From assembly GCF_004801405.1 (NCBI RefSeq), contig NZ_SSOB01000001.1, positions 310,001 to 374,000 on the forward strand: DNA of 64,000 nt. The letters are read 5' to 3'. The DNA comes from Cohnella fermenti (GTDB lineage: Bacteria; Bacillota; Bacilli; Paenibacillales; Paenibacillaceae). The notes under the pieces are model-generated. The model was not told where the DNA came from and made no database searches. It saw only the letters and a program-made list of their open reading frames with translations. Made by a program: the position numbers and the translations under genes. This document shows, piece by piece, positions 1 through 9,507 of the stretch. Within the stretch, counting starts at the first letter, position 1. Each line of letters opens with the position of its first letter.

Positions 1-1161
1 GTCATATCGGCAAATTACTCCCTATTTAAGGTGAGTGATGACAACTATAAGGTGATTAATGTAAATGGCGAGCCTGTTCTTGTTCCCGAGATATCCCAGC
101 AAGAACTCCAGGAAATCGCTGGTAATGCTCTGGACGTAAGTGAGCTTATCGAGGATCCAAACAAAATAAAAAACTACCTGAAAGCTAGCGTTCTAGCTAA
201 AGTCAATGATAATGGCGAAATAGCACAAGCGTATTCGGAGTCGCTTACACTTCCTTATGAAGAAGGCAGTCTCACTTTAAATAAAATGGAGGTAGGAGAT
301 ACCGTTTTATTTGCAACCGAGAAGGGGGTTCCCAATCCTGAATTGATTAATTCAAGCAATTTTGGTCTTTATGCCTTTTCGAGTGAATCAGGCAATATCT
401 ATTTACTTAATCCCTCATCATCCCGAATAACCAAAATATCCAAGGACAGCGTCGGAGAGTTTGATAAAACGGATATAAACAACGCTCCTCACGCTGATGT
501 TGCGCTCCAGTGGGCCTACTCGCCGTTAATTAGTGAAGACAACCAAATCGTTTCCTATATGAGCAACCGCCGTGCTATTCAAAACGGAGATAACTTTGAT
601 GATATCTGGACCATTAATCTAAAGTCGGGAGAAGAATCCTTATTGATTAAAAACTCCCGTTCACTATTCTGGAAAGGGAGATCATTATACTTCTTAGATA
701 ATTCGACTAATAATATCAAATCCTATAATTTAGATACCGAGCAGGTTGAAGATATTGTATCCAATGCGGAACAATATCAATCGCTTGACAATAAAATTCT
801 TGCATTCAGTCATCCTAATAATGCCACGGTCTACTTTAAGGACCTGCGTGCCACTAAGCAATTTGAATTAGCGGTAGATCAAGCCAGTCGCCTTACCTTC
901 AACTTCCGATTGTCTCCGGATGCGGAAAAATTGTTAGGAACCGTATTTGTTGATCGGAAGGCAGCCTCTTCAAGAAAAATTATCGTGTATAACCTTGAAT
1001 CCAAATCGCTTAAGTTATTTAATATTCCAAGCGAGAAGCCTGAACTGGCGGAAATCCAAGGATGGATTAACAACGAACAATTCATTGTCACAGTTTATAA
1101 TGCTGATGGAACATCTTCGAACTCTGTCATTATGAACACTAATGATGAGGAGGTAAAATAA
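1..1161 (+). CDS. Beta-propeller-like protein, 5' end outside the window
   Basis: The reading frame is open from base 1, so the protein continues upstream; the GTG at 31 lies in the same frame but has no convincing ribosome site and is probably internal. The 376 residues after it contain repeated strand-rich blocks with TolB/WD40-like phrases (for example RLSPDAEKLLG and LISEDNQIVSYMSNRR), suggesting a propeller or lipoprotein-like TolB fold. No catalytic motif is visible. It ends immediately before the M23 peptidase gene, whose ribosome site lies inside its last codons, so the two are co-transcribed. Codons are AT-richer than in the genes from 2.4 kb on. Function unknown. Confidence 0.6.
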   Translation, partial: VISANYSLFKVSDDNYKVINVNGEPVLVPEISQQELQEIAGNALDVSELIEDPNKIKNYLKASVLAKVNDNGEIAQAYSESLTLPYEEGSLTLNKMEVGDTVLFATEKGVPNPELINSSNFGLYAFSSESGNIYLLNPSSSRITKISKDSVGEFDKTDINNAPHADVALQWAYSPLISEDNQIVSYMSNRRAIQNGDNFDDIWTINLKSGEESLLIKNSRSLFWKGRSLYFLDNSTNNIKSYNLDTEQVEDIVSNAEQYQSLDNKILAFSHPNNATVYFKDLRATKQFELAVDQASRLTFNFRLSPDAEKLLGTVFVDRKAASSRKIIVYNLESKSLKLFNIPSEKPELAEIQGWINNEQFIVTVYNADGTSSNSVIMNTNDEEVK

Positions 1162-2208
1162 ATGAAGCAAAGAAATAGGGCAATTGTTTATTCTCTCGTA
1201 TTCCTATTATTTTTGAGCGTAAATGGCACCGCAACAGCCAACTCGTTCTCTTATAATAGTGGTTATATTGATTCGAAAGCGGAATGGGACTTATCTTGGA
1301 TCCAACTTAAAAGTCCAGCGAGATCTTCGACATCCGCAACTACCAGTATTTACCCTGCCGTTAATTCCAAAAACAACTCCCCGCGATCGATCGGTTCTCG
1401 TCCCCACCAAGGAACGGACCTAGCCATGAGTGTTAACACTCCCGTCTATACTATTTATAGCGGGACGGTCAGCGCAAAACAAACATGGAAGTTTTCAGTG
1501 CTTATTTTCACCAATCAACATGCCAGTTTCCTCCATTTAACTCCTCTTTCTACCTTGGCCGTGAATGATGCGCTTGCAGTGGACGATCAAATTGGTACAA
1601 TAGCCAGCACAGCCAACAATGGTGGCTATGCGGTGCATTTACATTTTGGAATAACAAATAATAAAATTGACGCATCCACTGTTGATTATGAAACGCTGGG
1701 ACCGCGTTATGTATCAATTAGCAACTGGAACTACGGGATGGATTTGGATACAATTGCTAAACCGTATTACAATACTTCGTCACATGAATTGTTTATCTCC
1801 TCGTACACTTGGAACGACGGCCACTTACAAGAGCATTCGAAAGTTGAATTATGGTATAAGGTAGGAACAGCTAGTACGTGGAGCGTTGCCCAAATGTCAA
1901 AGTCGCATTATATGTCAGACCCGATGTCCCCCTATGCCAGCCAAGCCTATAGATGGTCAATTGATCTGGATACCATTGCGACTTCCGGCCAAACAATAAA
2001 ATGGTATGTTGTCGGATATCGTAATGTTGACAGTCCGACGTATGATACGTATTGCGAAACAGGGGAAAGTAGTAATGCCGGAGGCGCTTGCTCAGTCACG
2101 GAAGCGCATAACTGGGCGTTATTCCCGGCAAAATACGATCATCCAGATGCGAATGGGAATAATTTCCCTTCAGCAACTCCAGTAAAATATGAAACTTTAA
2201 CTGTATAA
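1162..2208 (+). CDS. Secreted M23-family (LytM-like) metallopeptidase
   Basis: This 348-residue protein starts with a signal peptide (about residues 1-26, basic start then a hydrophobic run ending in ATA). The M23 zinc site is present: HQGTD gives His82 and Asp86, a candidate catalytic His125 lies in FLHL, and HLHFG gives His159/His161. Family members cut peptide cross-links of peptidoglycan or other glycine-rich peptides outside the cell. The region after residue 170 is a further, unrecognised strand-rich domain with several Cys residues. The start has GAGGAGGT directly upstream and no gap to the preceding propeller gene, so both are one transcript. It is AT-rich like its partner. A hairpin terminator follows the stop. 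Confidence 0.82.
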   Translation: MKQRNRAIVYSLVFLLFLSVNGTATANSFSYNSGYIDSKAEWDLSWIQLKSPARSSTSATTSIYPAVNSKNNSPRSIGSRPHQGTDLAMSVNTPVYTIYSGTVSAKQTWKFSVLIFTNQHASFLHLTPLSTLAVNDALAVDDQIGTIASTANNGGYAVHLHFGITNNKIDASTVDYETLGPRYVSISNWNYGMDLDTIAKPYYNTSSHELFISSYTWNDGHLQEHSKVELWYKVGTASTWSVAQMSKSHYMSDPMSPYASQAYRWSIDLDTIATSGQTIKWYVVGYRNVDSPTYDTYCETGESSNAGGACSVTEAHNWALFPAKYDHPDANGNNFPSATPVKYETLTV

Positions 2209-2230
2209 AAGGATGTTGTTGCAAATAATC

Positions 2231-2268
2231 GAAAGCCGCCTCTCCTGAACTGGGATTGGCGGTTTTTT
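2231..2268 (+). terminator. Rho-independent terminator after the M23 gene
   Basis: The arms AAAGCCGCC and GGCGGTTTT flank a 17-base loop and run into a T tract. It closes the two-gene AT-rich transcript. Confidence 0.75.
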
Positions 2269-2332
2269 CATTCGAGTCTGCCGTATAGGTTTGCATGTGG
2301 GCGTTGTGGGCTCTGCTCGTGGAATCGGACTT

Positions 2333-2362
2333 TTGAATCGTTGAATTGAAGTTATCTATAAC
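2333..2362 (+). promoter_or_regulatory. Possible sigma-A promoter of the monooxygenase/importer operon
   Basis: TTGAAT at 2333-2338 and TATAAC at 2357-2362 are separated by 18 bases, about 70 bases upstream of the monooxygenase start. No riboswitch fold was recognised in the leader. Confidence 0.4.
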
Positions 2363-2434
2363 ACAAAAGCAGGAGCATCTCTTATTATTACATATAAATC
2401 CTAGTTGAATACAAGGTATTGGAGGGCGAGGAAC

Positions 2435-3799
2435 ATGACAGAGAAAAGAAAGCTGAGATTGGGAGCGGTCATTCACGGTGTCGGGTCCAGCGTATCGGCT
2501 TGGAGGCATCCCGACATTCAGTCGGATGCCAGCATCAACATCTCCTATTATCAAGGGCAGGCGCGCAAGGCGGAGGAGGGCAAGTTCGACTTCGTCTTCA
2601 TCGCCGACGGTCTGTTTATCAACGAGAAGGCGATTCCGCACTTCCTGAATCGCTTCGAGCCGCTGACGCTGCTGTCGTCGCTGGCGGCGGTCACGAGCCG
2701 CATCGGGCTGGTCGGCACGCTGTCCACCTCGTATAGCGAGCCGTTCACGGTGGCCCGGCAATTCGCTTCGCTGGATCACATCAGCGGAGGCCGCGCCGGA
2801 TGGAACGTCGTGACGTCGCCGGGCGAAGGGGCCGCTTCCAACTTCAATAAGGGAACCCATCCCGATCATTCGACGCGCTACGAGATCGCCGAAGAGTACA
2901 TCGAAGTCGCGAAGGGGCTGTGGGATTCGTGGGAGGACGACGCGTTCGTGCGCAACAAGGAGAGCGGCGTGTTCTTCGATCCGGAGAAGCTTCACCGGCT
3001 GAACCACAAGGGCAAGCACTTCTCCGTGGCGGGGCCGCTCAACATCGCCCGCTCCAAGCAAGGGCAGCCGATCGTGTTCCAGGCCGGCTCCTCGGATTCC
3101 GGGCGCAACCTGGCGGCGAAGACGGCGGATGCGGTGTTCACCGGACACGAGACGCTGGAGGAGGCGCGGCAATTCTACGCCGACGTGAAGCGTCGGGCGG
3201 CGGAGTACGGCCGCTCCCCGGACGACGTGCTGATCTTCCCGGGAATCGGCCCGATCGTCGGGCGCACTGCGGAAGAGGCGGAGCGCAAGTACGAGGAGAC
3301 GGCGAACCTCGGGTCCATCGAGGATGCGCTGCAATACTTGGGCCGCTTCTTCGACCATCACGACTTCTCGCAATATCCGCTCGACGAGCCGTTCCCGGAG
3401 CTCGGCGAGCTCGGCTCCAACGGCTTCCGCAGCACGACGGACCGGATCAAAGCCAAGGCGAAGGAGCTTAATCTGACGCTCCGCCAGGTTGCGATCCGTT
3501 CCACGACGCCGCGGGGCGACTTCATCGGCACGCCCGAGCAGGTGGCCGACCGGATTCAGGAATGGTTCGAGGCGGGAGCGGCGGACGGCTTCATCATCGG
3601 CTCGAACGCTCCGAACGGCCTGAACGACTTCGTCGAGCTCGTCGTTCCGATCCTGCAGCAACGCGGCATCTACCGCGACGACTACGAATCCGACACGCTG
3701 CGCGGCAACCTGGGGCTGGGCTTCCCGGTTAACCGTTATGTCAAGCAGCCTGCCGCGACGATTGAATCGGACCCCGAATTGGAGAGTGTGAAGCAATGA
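2435..3799 (+). CDS. FMN-dependent monooxygenase, NtaA/SnaA/DszA (luciferase-like) family
   Basis: A 454-residue luciferase-like TIM-barrel monooxygenase of the nitrilotriacetate monooxygenase component A group, which uses FMNH2 from a partner reductase to cleave C-N or C-S bonds. Typical family phrases are present: an early HGVG segment, [22 protein letters not shown] and a C-terminal DGFIIGSN. The ATG at 2435 was chosen because GGAGGG lies eight bases upstream; a TTG at 2405 is in frame but lacks such a site. The stop overlaps the next ATG (ATGA), so translation is coupled to the importer. Linkage to an importer and an M20 amidohydrolase recalls B. subtilis YxeK/YxeP and YtnJ/YtnL, which salvage S-modified N-acetylcysteines. 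The substrate here is inferred, not shown. Confidence 0.88.
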   Translation: MTEKRKLRLGAVIHGVGSSVSAWRHPDIQSDASINISYYQGQARKAEEGKFDFVFIADGLFINEKAIPHFLNRFEPLTLLSSLAAVTSRIGLVGTLSTSYSEPFTVARQFASLDHISGGRAGWNVVTSPGEGAASNFNKGTHPDHSTRYEIAEEYIEVAKGLWDSWEDDAFVRNKESGVFFDPEKLHRLNHKGKHFSVAGPLNIARSKQGQPIVFQAGSSDSGRNLAAKTADAVFTGHETLEEARQFYADVKRRAAEYGRSPDDVLIFPGIGPIVGRTAEEAERKYEETANLGSIEDALQYLGRFFDHHDFSQYPLDEPFPELGELGSNGFRSTTDRIKAKAKELNLTLRQVAIRSTTPRGDFIGTPEQVADRIQEWFEAGAADGFIIGSNAPNGLNDFVELVVPILQQRGIYRDDYESDTLRGNLGLGFPVNRYVKQPAATIESDPELESVKQ

Positions 3800-5520
3800 G
3801 AACAACGCATAGACAGCAAGGTCGGACTCATCGAAGTGCCTATTGGAGCACGGCAAGCTTGTTCCTGGCCATAGCGCTGGTCCTGTCGGCATGCGCCGGA
3901 GGCAACGGCGGCAACAAGAGCAGCGGAGCAAGCGGAGGCAACGGAGCCGCGGGAGAAGCCCAGTCGTCGTCGGCCGCTCCGTCCGCCGAGCAGGCCGCGG
4001 CGGAGACGCCGGTTCAAGGGGGCGAGCTGACCTATGCGCTCGCTACCTCCCCGGACACGCTCGACCCTGCCCGGAGCGGGCTCGCGGTCGCCTCGCGCGT
4101 CTATCGGTCGATCTTCGACAACCTGGTCGTCAAGGATGCGAACAACGAGATCAAGCCTTGGCTGGCGACGGAGTGGAGCGTGTCCGACGACGGCCTGACC
4201 TACACGTTCAAGCTTCGCCAGGACGTGAAGTTCCAGGACGGCACGCCGTTCAATGCGGAAGCGGTCAAGTTCACCTTCGACCGCATTCTGGACCCGAACA
4301 CGAAGGCGAGCAACTCGGCGTCGGCGCTGAAGCCGTACGCGTCCTCCGAGGTGATCGACGACTATACGATCAAGCTGGTCCTGTCGACGCCGTCCCGGGC
4401 TTTCCTCGTCAACCTGACGCAGACGACCCTGGGCATCGTCTCGCCGACTGCGGTGGAGAAGTATGGCGACCAATTCGGCAAAAACCCGGTAGGAACCGGT
4501 CCGTTCAAGTTCGTCGGCTGGCAGGAGAACGCCGACATTACGCTGGAGCGCAATCCCGACTACAATTGGGGGCCGGAGACGGCAAGCAACCAGGGGGCGG
4601 CCTACCTGGATAAGCTCGTCTTCAAGATCGTCCCGGAAGAAGCGACCCGGATCGGAAGCGTGCAGAGCAAGCAGGTGCTGGCCGCGGAGACCGTTCCTCC
4701 GCAGAATATCGCCGCTCTGAAGGCGGACTCCAACTTCCAGGTGCTGCAGGTCGAGACGGGCGGGCTGCCGTATACGCTGTTCATCAATCAGAACAAGGAG
4801 CCCTGGAACGAGCTTAAAGCGCGTCAGGCGCTGCAATACGGAGTCGACATCGGCTCCATCGTCAAGACGCTGTACCTGGGCACGTACGAGCAGGCCTGGT
4901 CCGCGCTGACGCCAAGCATGTTCGGCTACGACGCATCGCTGGAGAATTCGGTTCAGCCGGACGCGGACAAGGCGAACCAACTGCTCGACGAGCTCGGCTG
5001 GACCGTCGGCTCGGACGGCATTCGCGAGAAGGACGGCAAGAAGCTGACGCTGCATTACGTGGACGGGTCCCCGAATCGCGAGAAGCGCAACGACATCGCC
5101 GTCATGATCCAGCAGCAGCTCAAGAAGATCGGCATCCAGGTCGACGTCGAGATTACGAAGGACGTGGCCACGAAGGTATTCCAGAACGACGACTACGATA
5201 TTTACGGCAACAGCCAGGTGAACGTCGACCCGAATGCGCTGAGCCAGTTCTATCACACCGCCGCTCCGGGCGTGCTCGGCAATATCGCCCACGTCTCCGA
5301 TTCGCAGCTTGACCAGTGGCTCGAGCAGGCGGCGGTCGAGAAGGACGACACGAAGCGCGCCGAGCTGTACAAGAACGTTCAGCAGTTCATCAAGGACAAT
5401 GCGGTCATCCTTCCGATCTACGTGTTCCCTTATACGGTTGCCGCTTCGAACAAGGTGAAGGGCCTTGCGTTCGACTCCGTCGGGTATCCGCAGTTCGGCG
5501 GCGTGTACATTCAGAAATAA
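3796..5520 (+). CDS. ABC importer substrate-binding lipoprotein, peptide/nickel family (SBP_bac_5)
   Basis: A 574-residue extracytoplasmic receptor of the DppA/OppA family. The N-terminus has a basic start, a hydrophobic segment and a lipobox LSAC with Cys33 as lipidation site, followed by a Gly/Asn/Ser/Ala-rich linker to about residue 70. The family signature [10 protein letters not shown], and [13 protein letters not shown], follow. It should capture the substrate outside the membrane and hand it to the two permeases encoded next. It overlaps the monooxygenase stop by four bases. Members of this family bind peptides, opines, nickel chelates or sugars, so the ligand cannot be read from sequence; neighbours favour an amino-acid or peptide derivative. 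Confidence 0.9.
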   Translation: MRTTHRQQGRTHRSAYWSTASLFLAIALVLSACAGGNGGNKSSGASGGNGAAGEAQSSSAAPSAEQAAAETPVQGGELTYALATSPDTLDPARSGLAVASRVYRSIFDNLVVKDANNEIKPWLATEWSVSDDGLTYTFKLRQDVKFQDGTPFNAEAVKFTFDRILDPNTKASNSASALKPYASSEVIDDYTIKLVLSTPSRAFLVNLTQTTLGIVSPTAVEKYGDQFGKNPVGTGPFKFVGWQENADITLERNPDYNWGPETASNQGAAYLDKLVFKIVPEEATRIGSVQSKQVLAAETVPPQNIAALKADSNFQVLQVETGGLPYTLFINQNKEPWNELKARQALQYGVDIGSIVKTLYLGTYEQAWSALTPSMFGYDASLENSVQPDADKANQLLDELGWTVGSDGIREKDGKKLTLHYVDGSPNREKRNDIAVMIQQQLKKIGIQVDVEITKDVATKVFQNDDYDIYGNSQVNVDPNALSQFYHTAAPGVLGNIAHVSDSQLDQWLEQAAVEKDDTKRAELYKNVQQFIKDNAVILPIYVFPYTVAASNKVKGLAFDSVGYPQFGGVYIQK

Positions 5521-5542
5521 GCGTGGAAAAGAGGTAGCGGCC

Positions 5543-6469
5543 ATGGTTCGGACAATTATCGGGAGAGTGCTGTCATCGCTTCTCGTCATCGCGGGTTCCT
5601 CCGTGCTTGTCTTCGTCATCATGTACTTGCTTCCCGGCGATCCGGTCGATTCCTTGATCGACCCCGCCTCCGCCACTCCCGAACAGATCGCGACCCTTCG
5701 CCATCAGCTCGGCGTCGATCAGCCCCTCTACGCGCAGCTCGCCGATTACTTCGGCAAGCTGCTGCGGGGAGACTTCGGCAAGTCGCTGCTCAATTCCGAA
5801 CCGGTGCTTCCGAAGATCATCGAGCATTTTCCGGCCACGTTGGCCCTTGCCGCCGCCAGCGCCCTCCTGTCCGTCATCGTCGGGGTGCTGCTTGGCGTTC
5901 TGTCCGCGATCCACCGGAATCGCCCGATTGACGTCATCGCCCGAATCGTGGGCTTGCTGGGCATCTCGATGCCGACGTTCTGGTCGGGTATTCTGCTGCT
6001 GCTCGTCTTCTCGATCCATCTCGGCTGGCTGCCGGCGATGGGCTCGGACGGCTGGAAGACGCTCGTGCTTCCCGCTGCGACGCTCGGGCTGATCGGAGGC
6101 GGCTTCATCGTCCGGATGGTGCGCAACAGCATGCTGGAAGTGGTGAACGAGCACTTCATCGTGACGCTTCGCTCCAAGGGGCTGTCCGAGCGCGCGATCA
6201 TGTATCGCCATGCGTTGCGCAACGCGCTCATTCCGTCCGTGACGATGATCGGGATGCTGGTCGGGGAGATGCTCGCGGGAGCGGTTGTCATCGAGACGGT
6301 GTTCTCGCGCCAAGGGATCGGCCGCATCGTCGCCGACGCCATTATGGCGAAGGACCTGCCGGTCGTGCAGGGCGTCATTGTGTTCTCGGCCATCGTCTAC
6401 GTTCTGGTTAATCTGCTCGTCGATATCTCGTATTCGTACATCGATCCGCGCGTCAGACGCGCCGCTTAA
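5543..6469 (+). CDS. ABC importer permease, DppB type
   Basis: A 308-residue inner-membrane permease with about six hydrophobic segments. The first segment is followed by the DppB hallmark LLPGDPVD and the loop with LGVDQPLYAQLADYF; the cytoplasmic EAA-type loop lies near RHALRNALIPSVT and contacts the ATPase. The ATG at 5543 starts the canonical MVRTIIGRVL N-terminus behind GAGGT; the longer in-frame extension overlapping the receptor gene is not expected. It pairs with the DppC-type permease 29 bases downstream. Confidence 0.9.
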   Translation: MVRTIIGRVLSSLLVIAGSSVLVFVIMYLLPGDPVDSLIDPASATPEQIATLRHQLGVDQPLYAQLADYFGKLLRGDFGKSLLNSEPVLPKIIEHFPATLALAAASALLSVIVGVLLGVLSAIHRNRPIDVIARIVGLLGISMPTFWSGILLLLVFSIHLGWLPAMGSDGWKTLVLPAATLGLIGGGFIVRMVRNSMLEVVNEHFIVTLRSKGLSERAIMYRHALRNALIPSVTMIGMLVGEMLAGAVVIETVFSRQGIGRIVADAIMAKDLPVVQGVIVFSAIVYVLVNLLVDISYSYIDPRVRRAA

Positions 6470-6498
6470 TGCCGTTTAATAATTGAGGAGGAATATTG

Positions 6499-7395
6499 AT
6501 GAGGGAATCGGCAACGGCCAAAGCCTTGCTGCAGAAGCGGAAGTGGGAGCTGCCCGCTCTTCGCTCGTCCGGTCGACGGTTCGACTTATCCCGGCTGTTC
6601 GCAGCGGGAGCCGTTGCCGTTATCGCGTTTATCGTGCTGTGCGCCATCGTTCCGCAGTGGATCGCGCCTTATCCGCCCACGGAGATGATGACGGACAGCA
6701 TCATGCAGGCGCCCAGCGCCGCCCACCCGTTCGGCACCGATTACTTCGGCCGGGACGTGTTCAGTCTCGTCGTCTATGGCAGCCGCGATTCGCTGTTCAT
6801 CGGCCTGATGTCGGTCGTGGTAGGAGGGCTTGTCGGCGGGACGCTCGGCGCTCTGTCGGGCTACATCGGCGGTCGGCTCGACTCGGTTGCGATGAGGCTT
6901 GTCGATACCTTGATGACGATTCCGGGCATTCTGCTCGCGCTCGCCATCGCCGCCGCCATGGGGCCGAGCCTGACGAACATCGTCCTGGCCGTCGCCGCGG
7001 CAGCCATACCGGGCTATGCGAGAGTCATGCGCGGGCAGACGATGAGCATCAACGGAAGGCCCTACATTACGGCGGCCCGTTCGATCGGGGTGACTCGCTT
7101 CGGGATTTTCTGGCGGCATGTGCTTCCCAATTCGTTGTCCCCTCTGCTCGTGATGTCCACGCTTGGCATCGGCAGCTCCATTCTGGCCGGCTCGGGACTC
7201 AGCTTCCTCGGCCTCGGCCTGCTCAAGGAGATCCCGGACTGGGGCACCCTTCTCTCCCAGGGGAGGGGCTACCTGACCGTTGCTTGGTGGATCTGCACAT
7301 TCCCGGGGCTCGCGATTACGCTGCTGGTGCTGGCCGTCAACATCGTCGGCGATTGGCTGAGAGATTACCTGGACCCGAAGAAGAAGGAAGCTTAA
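6499..7395 (+). CDS. ABC importer permease, DppC type
   Basis: A 298-residue membrane protein with an N-terminal cytoplasmic stretch, a first membrane segment near residues 35-55 and the family phrase HPFGTDYFGRDV, followed by five more segments. The EAA loop is around WRHVLPNSLSPL. The ATG at 6499 was preferred over the TTG at 6496 because of its seven-base distance from GAGGAGG. It forms the transmembrane heterodimer with the preceding DppB-type subunit. Confidence 0.9.
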   Translation: MRESATAKALLQKRKWELPALRSSGRRFDLSRLFAAGAVAVIAFIVLCAIVPQWIAPYPPTEMMTDSIMQAPSAAHPFGTDYFGRDVFSLVVYGSRDSLFIGLMSVVVGGLVGGTLGALSGYIGGRLDSVAMRLVDTLMTIPGILLALAIAAAMGPSLTNIVLAVAAAAIPGYARVMRGQTMSINGRPYITAARSIGVTRFGIFWRHVLPNSLSPLLVMSTLGIGSSILAGSGLSFLGLGLLKEIPDWGTLLSQGRGYLTVAWWICTFPGLAITLLVLAVNIVGDWLRDYLDPKKKEA

Positions 7396-7429
7396 CTGCC
7401 ATTTGGGGTAGAAAAAGGGGGATCGCAAC

Positions 7430-9463
7430 GTGGAACCACTTCTGGAGATCAACCGCCTGTCCGTCGACTTTCACACGAGGAGAGGTCCGCTGCAAGCGCT
7501 AAGCGAGGTGAGCCTGACGATTCGCCAGGGGGAGACCGTCTGTCTCGTCGGCGAATCGGGAAGCGGCAAGACCGTCGCCTCGAAGTCGGTCATGAGGCTG
7601 ATCGATTACGAGAACGGCCGCATTGCCGGCGGCCGGATTCGGCTGGGCGGCCTCGACCTGGCCTCCCTGTCCCAGAACGAGCTTCGTTCCCTCCGCGGCA
7701 AGAAGATGGCGATGGTATTCCAGGAGCCGATGGCCGCCTTCGATCCCGTGTACACGATCGGGTACCAGATCGTGGAGACGATCCGCCGCCACGATTCCAA
7801 GTCGAAGGAAGATGCTTGGGAGCACGCGGTATCGCTGCTGGACCGGGTCGGCATCCCGGAGCCGCGCATCCGCATGAAGCAGTATCCGGGCGAGTTGTCC
7901 GGCGGGATGCTTCAGCGCGCGATGATCGCGCTTGCCCTGTCGTGCGGGCCCGAGCTGCTTATCGCGGACGAGCCGACGACCGCGCTTGACGTCACGATTC
8001 AGGCGCAGATTCTGCAGCTTCTTCAGGAGCTGAAGGAAGAGTTCGGGATGTCGATTCTGCTCATCACGCACGATCTGGGCATCGCCGCGGAGATCGCGGA
8101 CCGGGTTGTCGTCCTGTACGCGGGACGGGTGGCGGAGCAGGCGCCCACGGCGGAGCTGTTCGCGAGGCCGCACCATCCCTATACGCGGGGACTGCTGGAT
8201 TCCATTGCGACGCTGGATACGGAGAAGGGAGAGAAGCTGCATTCCATCGCAGGTTCGATTCCGAGCCTGACGGCGCTGCCGAACGGCTGCCTGTTCCATC
8301 CGAGGTGCCCGCTCGCCACGGACAAGTGCCGAAGCGAGGCGCCTCCGCTCGTCGCCAGAGGCGAACGGGAGTGGGCGTGCTGGCATACAGAAGAGCTGCT
8401 GAAGACGACGAAGGGGAACAAGCGGTCCGGCGGACTCGACGCGGCATCGACTGCGGTTCCGCCTGACGGAGCGCTAACGGCAACGTCTCCGTCCTCCTCG
8501 CAGGAGCTTCTCCAAGTGGAAGGGGTGCGCAAGTATTATCCGGTCAAGGGCAGCCTGCCCGGACGGAAGCGCGCTTACATTCGAGCCGTGGACGACGTCA
8601 GCTTCTCCATTCGCCAGGGAGAGACCTTCGGTCTTGTGGGCGAATCGGGAAGCGGCAAGTCGACCTTGGGCCGGGTGCTGCTGCAGCTTGAGAAGGCGAC
8701 GGCGGGGCGCATCCGCTTCGACGGCCGAGAGCTCACCGACATGGGGGGGACCTCTCTTCGCTCGGCTCGCAAGGATATTCAGATGATTTTCCAAGATCCG
8801 TACGGCTCGCTTGATCCGCGCTGGAACGTCGGCGACATCGTCGGGGAGCCGCTTCGCGTGCATGAACGCTTGAACGCCTCCGAGAAGAAGGAGCGAGTCG
8901 CCCGGCTGCTCGAATCCGTCGGTCTGGACGCCTCCTACGCAAGCCGCTATCCGCACGAATTCTCGGGAGGGCAGCGGCAGCGCATCGGCATCGCCCGGGC
9001 GATCGCGCTGAATCCGAAGTTCGTGCTCGCGGACGAAGCGGTATCGGCGCTCGACGTCTCGGTGCAGGCGCAGGTCGTCAATCTGCTGCAGGAGCTGCAG
9101 GAGAAACTGGGGCTGACCTATCTGTTCATCGCCCACGGCTTGCAGATCGTTCGGCATCTGTCCGATCGAATCGGCGTCATGTACCTGGGCAAGCTGGTCG
9201 AGATCGCGCCGAGCCATGAATTGTTCCTGCGCCCGGCGCATCCGTACACGAAGGCGCTGATCGCCTCCGTCCCGAGCGCGGATCTCGGAGCGAAGAGAGA
9301 GAGAATTACGCTGCAAGGAGAGATTCCTTCGCCGGCCCGACCGCCTTCCGGCTGCCGCTTCCATACGCGCTGCCCGCTGGCCACGGCTCGCTGCCGGGAG
9401 GAGGAGCCGGCGCTGCGGGCGGTCGATCCCGAACATGTCGTTGCGTGCCATTACCCGCTATAA
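7430..9463 (+). CDS. Fused DppD-DppF type ABC importer ATPase
   Basis: A single 677-residue polypeptide with two complete ATPase units, normally two separate proteins. Unit one has Walker A GESGSGKT (residues 41-48), signature LSGGMLQRA and Walker B LLIADEP. Unit two has Walker A GESGSGKS (about 404-411), signature FSGGQRQR and Walker B FVLADEA, where the usual DEP is DEA. Each half ends in the oligopeptide-family C-terminal extension with the pattern GCxFHxRCPLA, which in related proteins binds an iron-sulfur cluster. A Ser/Thr/Gly linker joins the halves near residues 330-355. The GTG start follows AAAGGGGGA. It should power import through the two permeases. Confidence 0.92.
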   Translation: MEPLLEINRLSVDFHTRRGPLQALSEVSLTIRQGETVCLVGESGSGKTVASKSVMRLIDYENGRIAGGRIRLGGLDLASLSQNELRSLRGKKMAMVFQEPMAAFDPVYTIGYQIVETIRRHDSKSKEDAWEHAVSLLDRVGIPEPRIRMKQYPGELSGGMLQRAMIALALSCGPELLIADEPTTALDVTIQAQILQLLQELKEEFGMSILLITHDLGIAAEIADRVVVLYAGRVAEQAPTAELFARPHHPYTRGLLDSIATLDTEKGEKLHSIAGSIPSLTALPNGCLFHPRCPLATDKCRSEAPPLVARGEREWACWHTEELLKTTKGNKRSGGLDAASTAVPPDGALTATSPSSSQELLQVEGVRKYYPVKGSLPGRKRAYIRAVDDVSFSIRQGETFGLVGESGSGKSTLGRVLLQLEKATAGRIRFDGRELTDMGGTSLRSARKDIQMIFQDPYGSLDPRWNVGDIVGEPLRVHERLNASEKKERVARLLESVGLDASYASRYPHEFSGGQRQRIGIARAIALNPKFVLADEAVSALDVSVQAQVVNLLQELQEKLGLTYLFIAHGLQIVRHLSDRIGVMYLGKLVEIAPSHELFLRPAHPYTKALIASVPSADLGAKRERITLQGEIPSPARPPSGCRFHTRCPLATARCREEEPALRAVDPEHVVACHYPL

Positions 9464-9507
9464 TAAGAGATAGGACAGACAGATGAGCATGCAAGGAGGA
9501 ACAGGGA

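Noticed and set aside
2269..2434. SAM or cysteine T-box riboswitch in front of the monooxygenase operon
   Set aside because: No conserved core, terminator or T-box sequence could be recognised in the leader.
2096..3931. Long minus-strand reading frame of about 610 codons opposite the monooxygenase
   Set aside because: It lies opposite a recognised gene of high GC content, is Arg/Leu/Val-rich without any motif and has no ribosome site; the same holds for those at 3736-5676 and 13148-14875.
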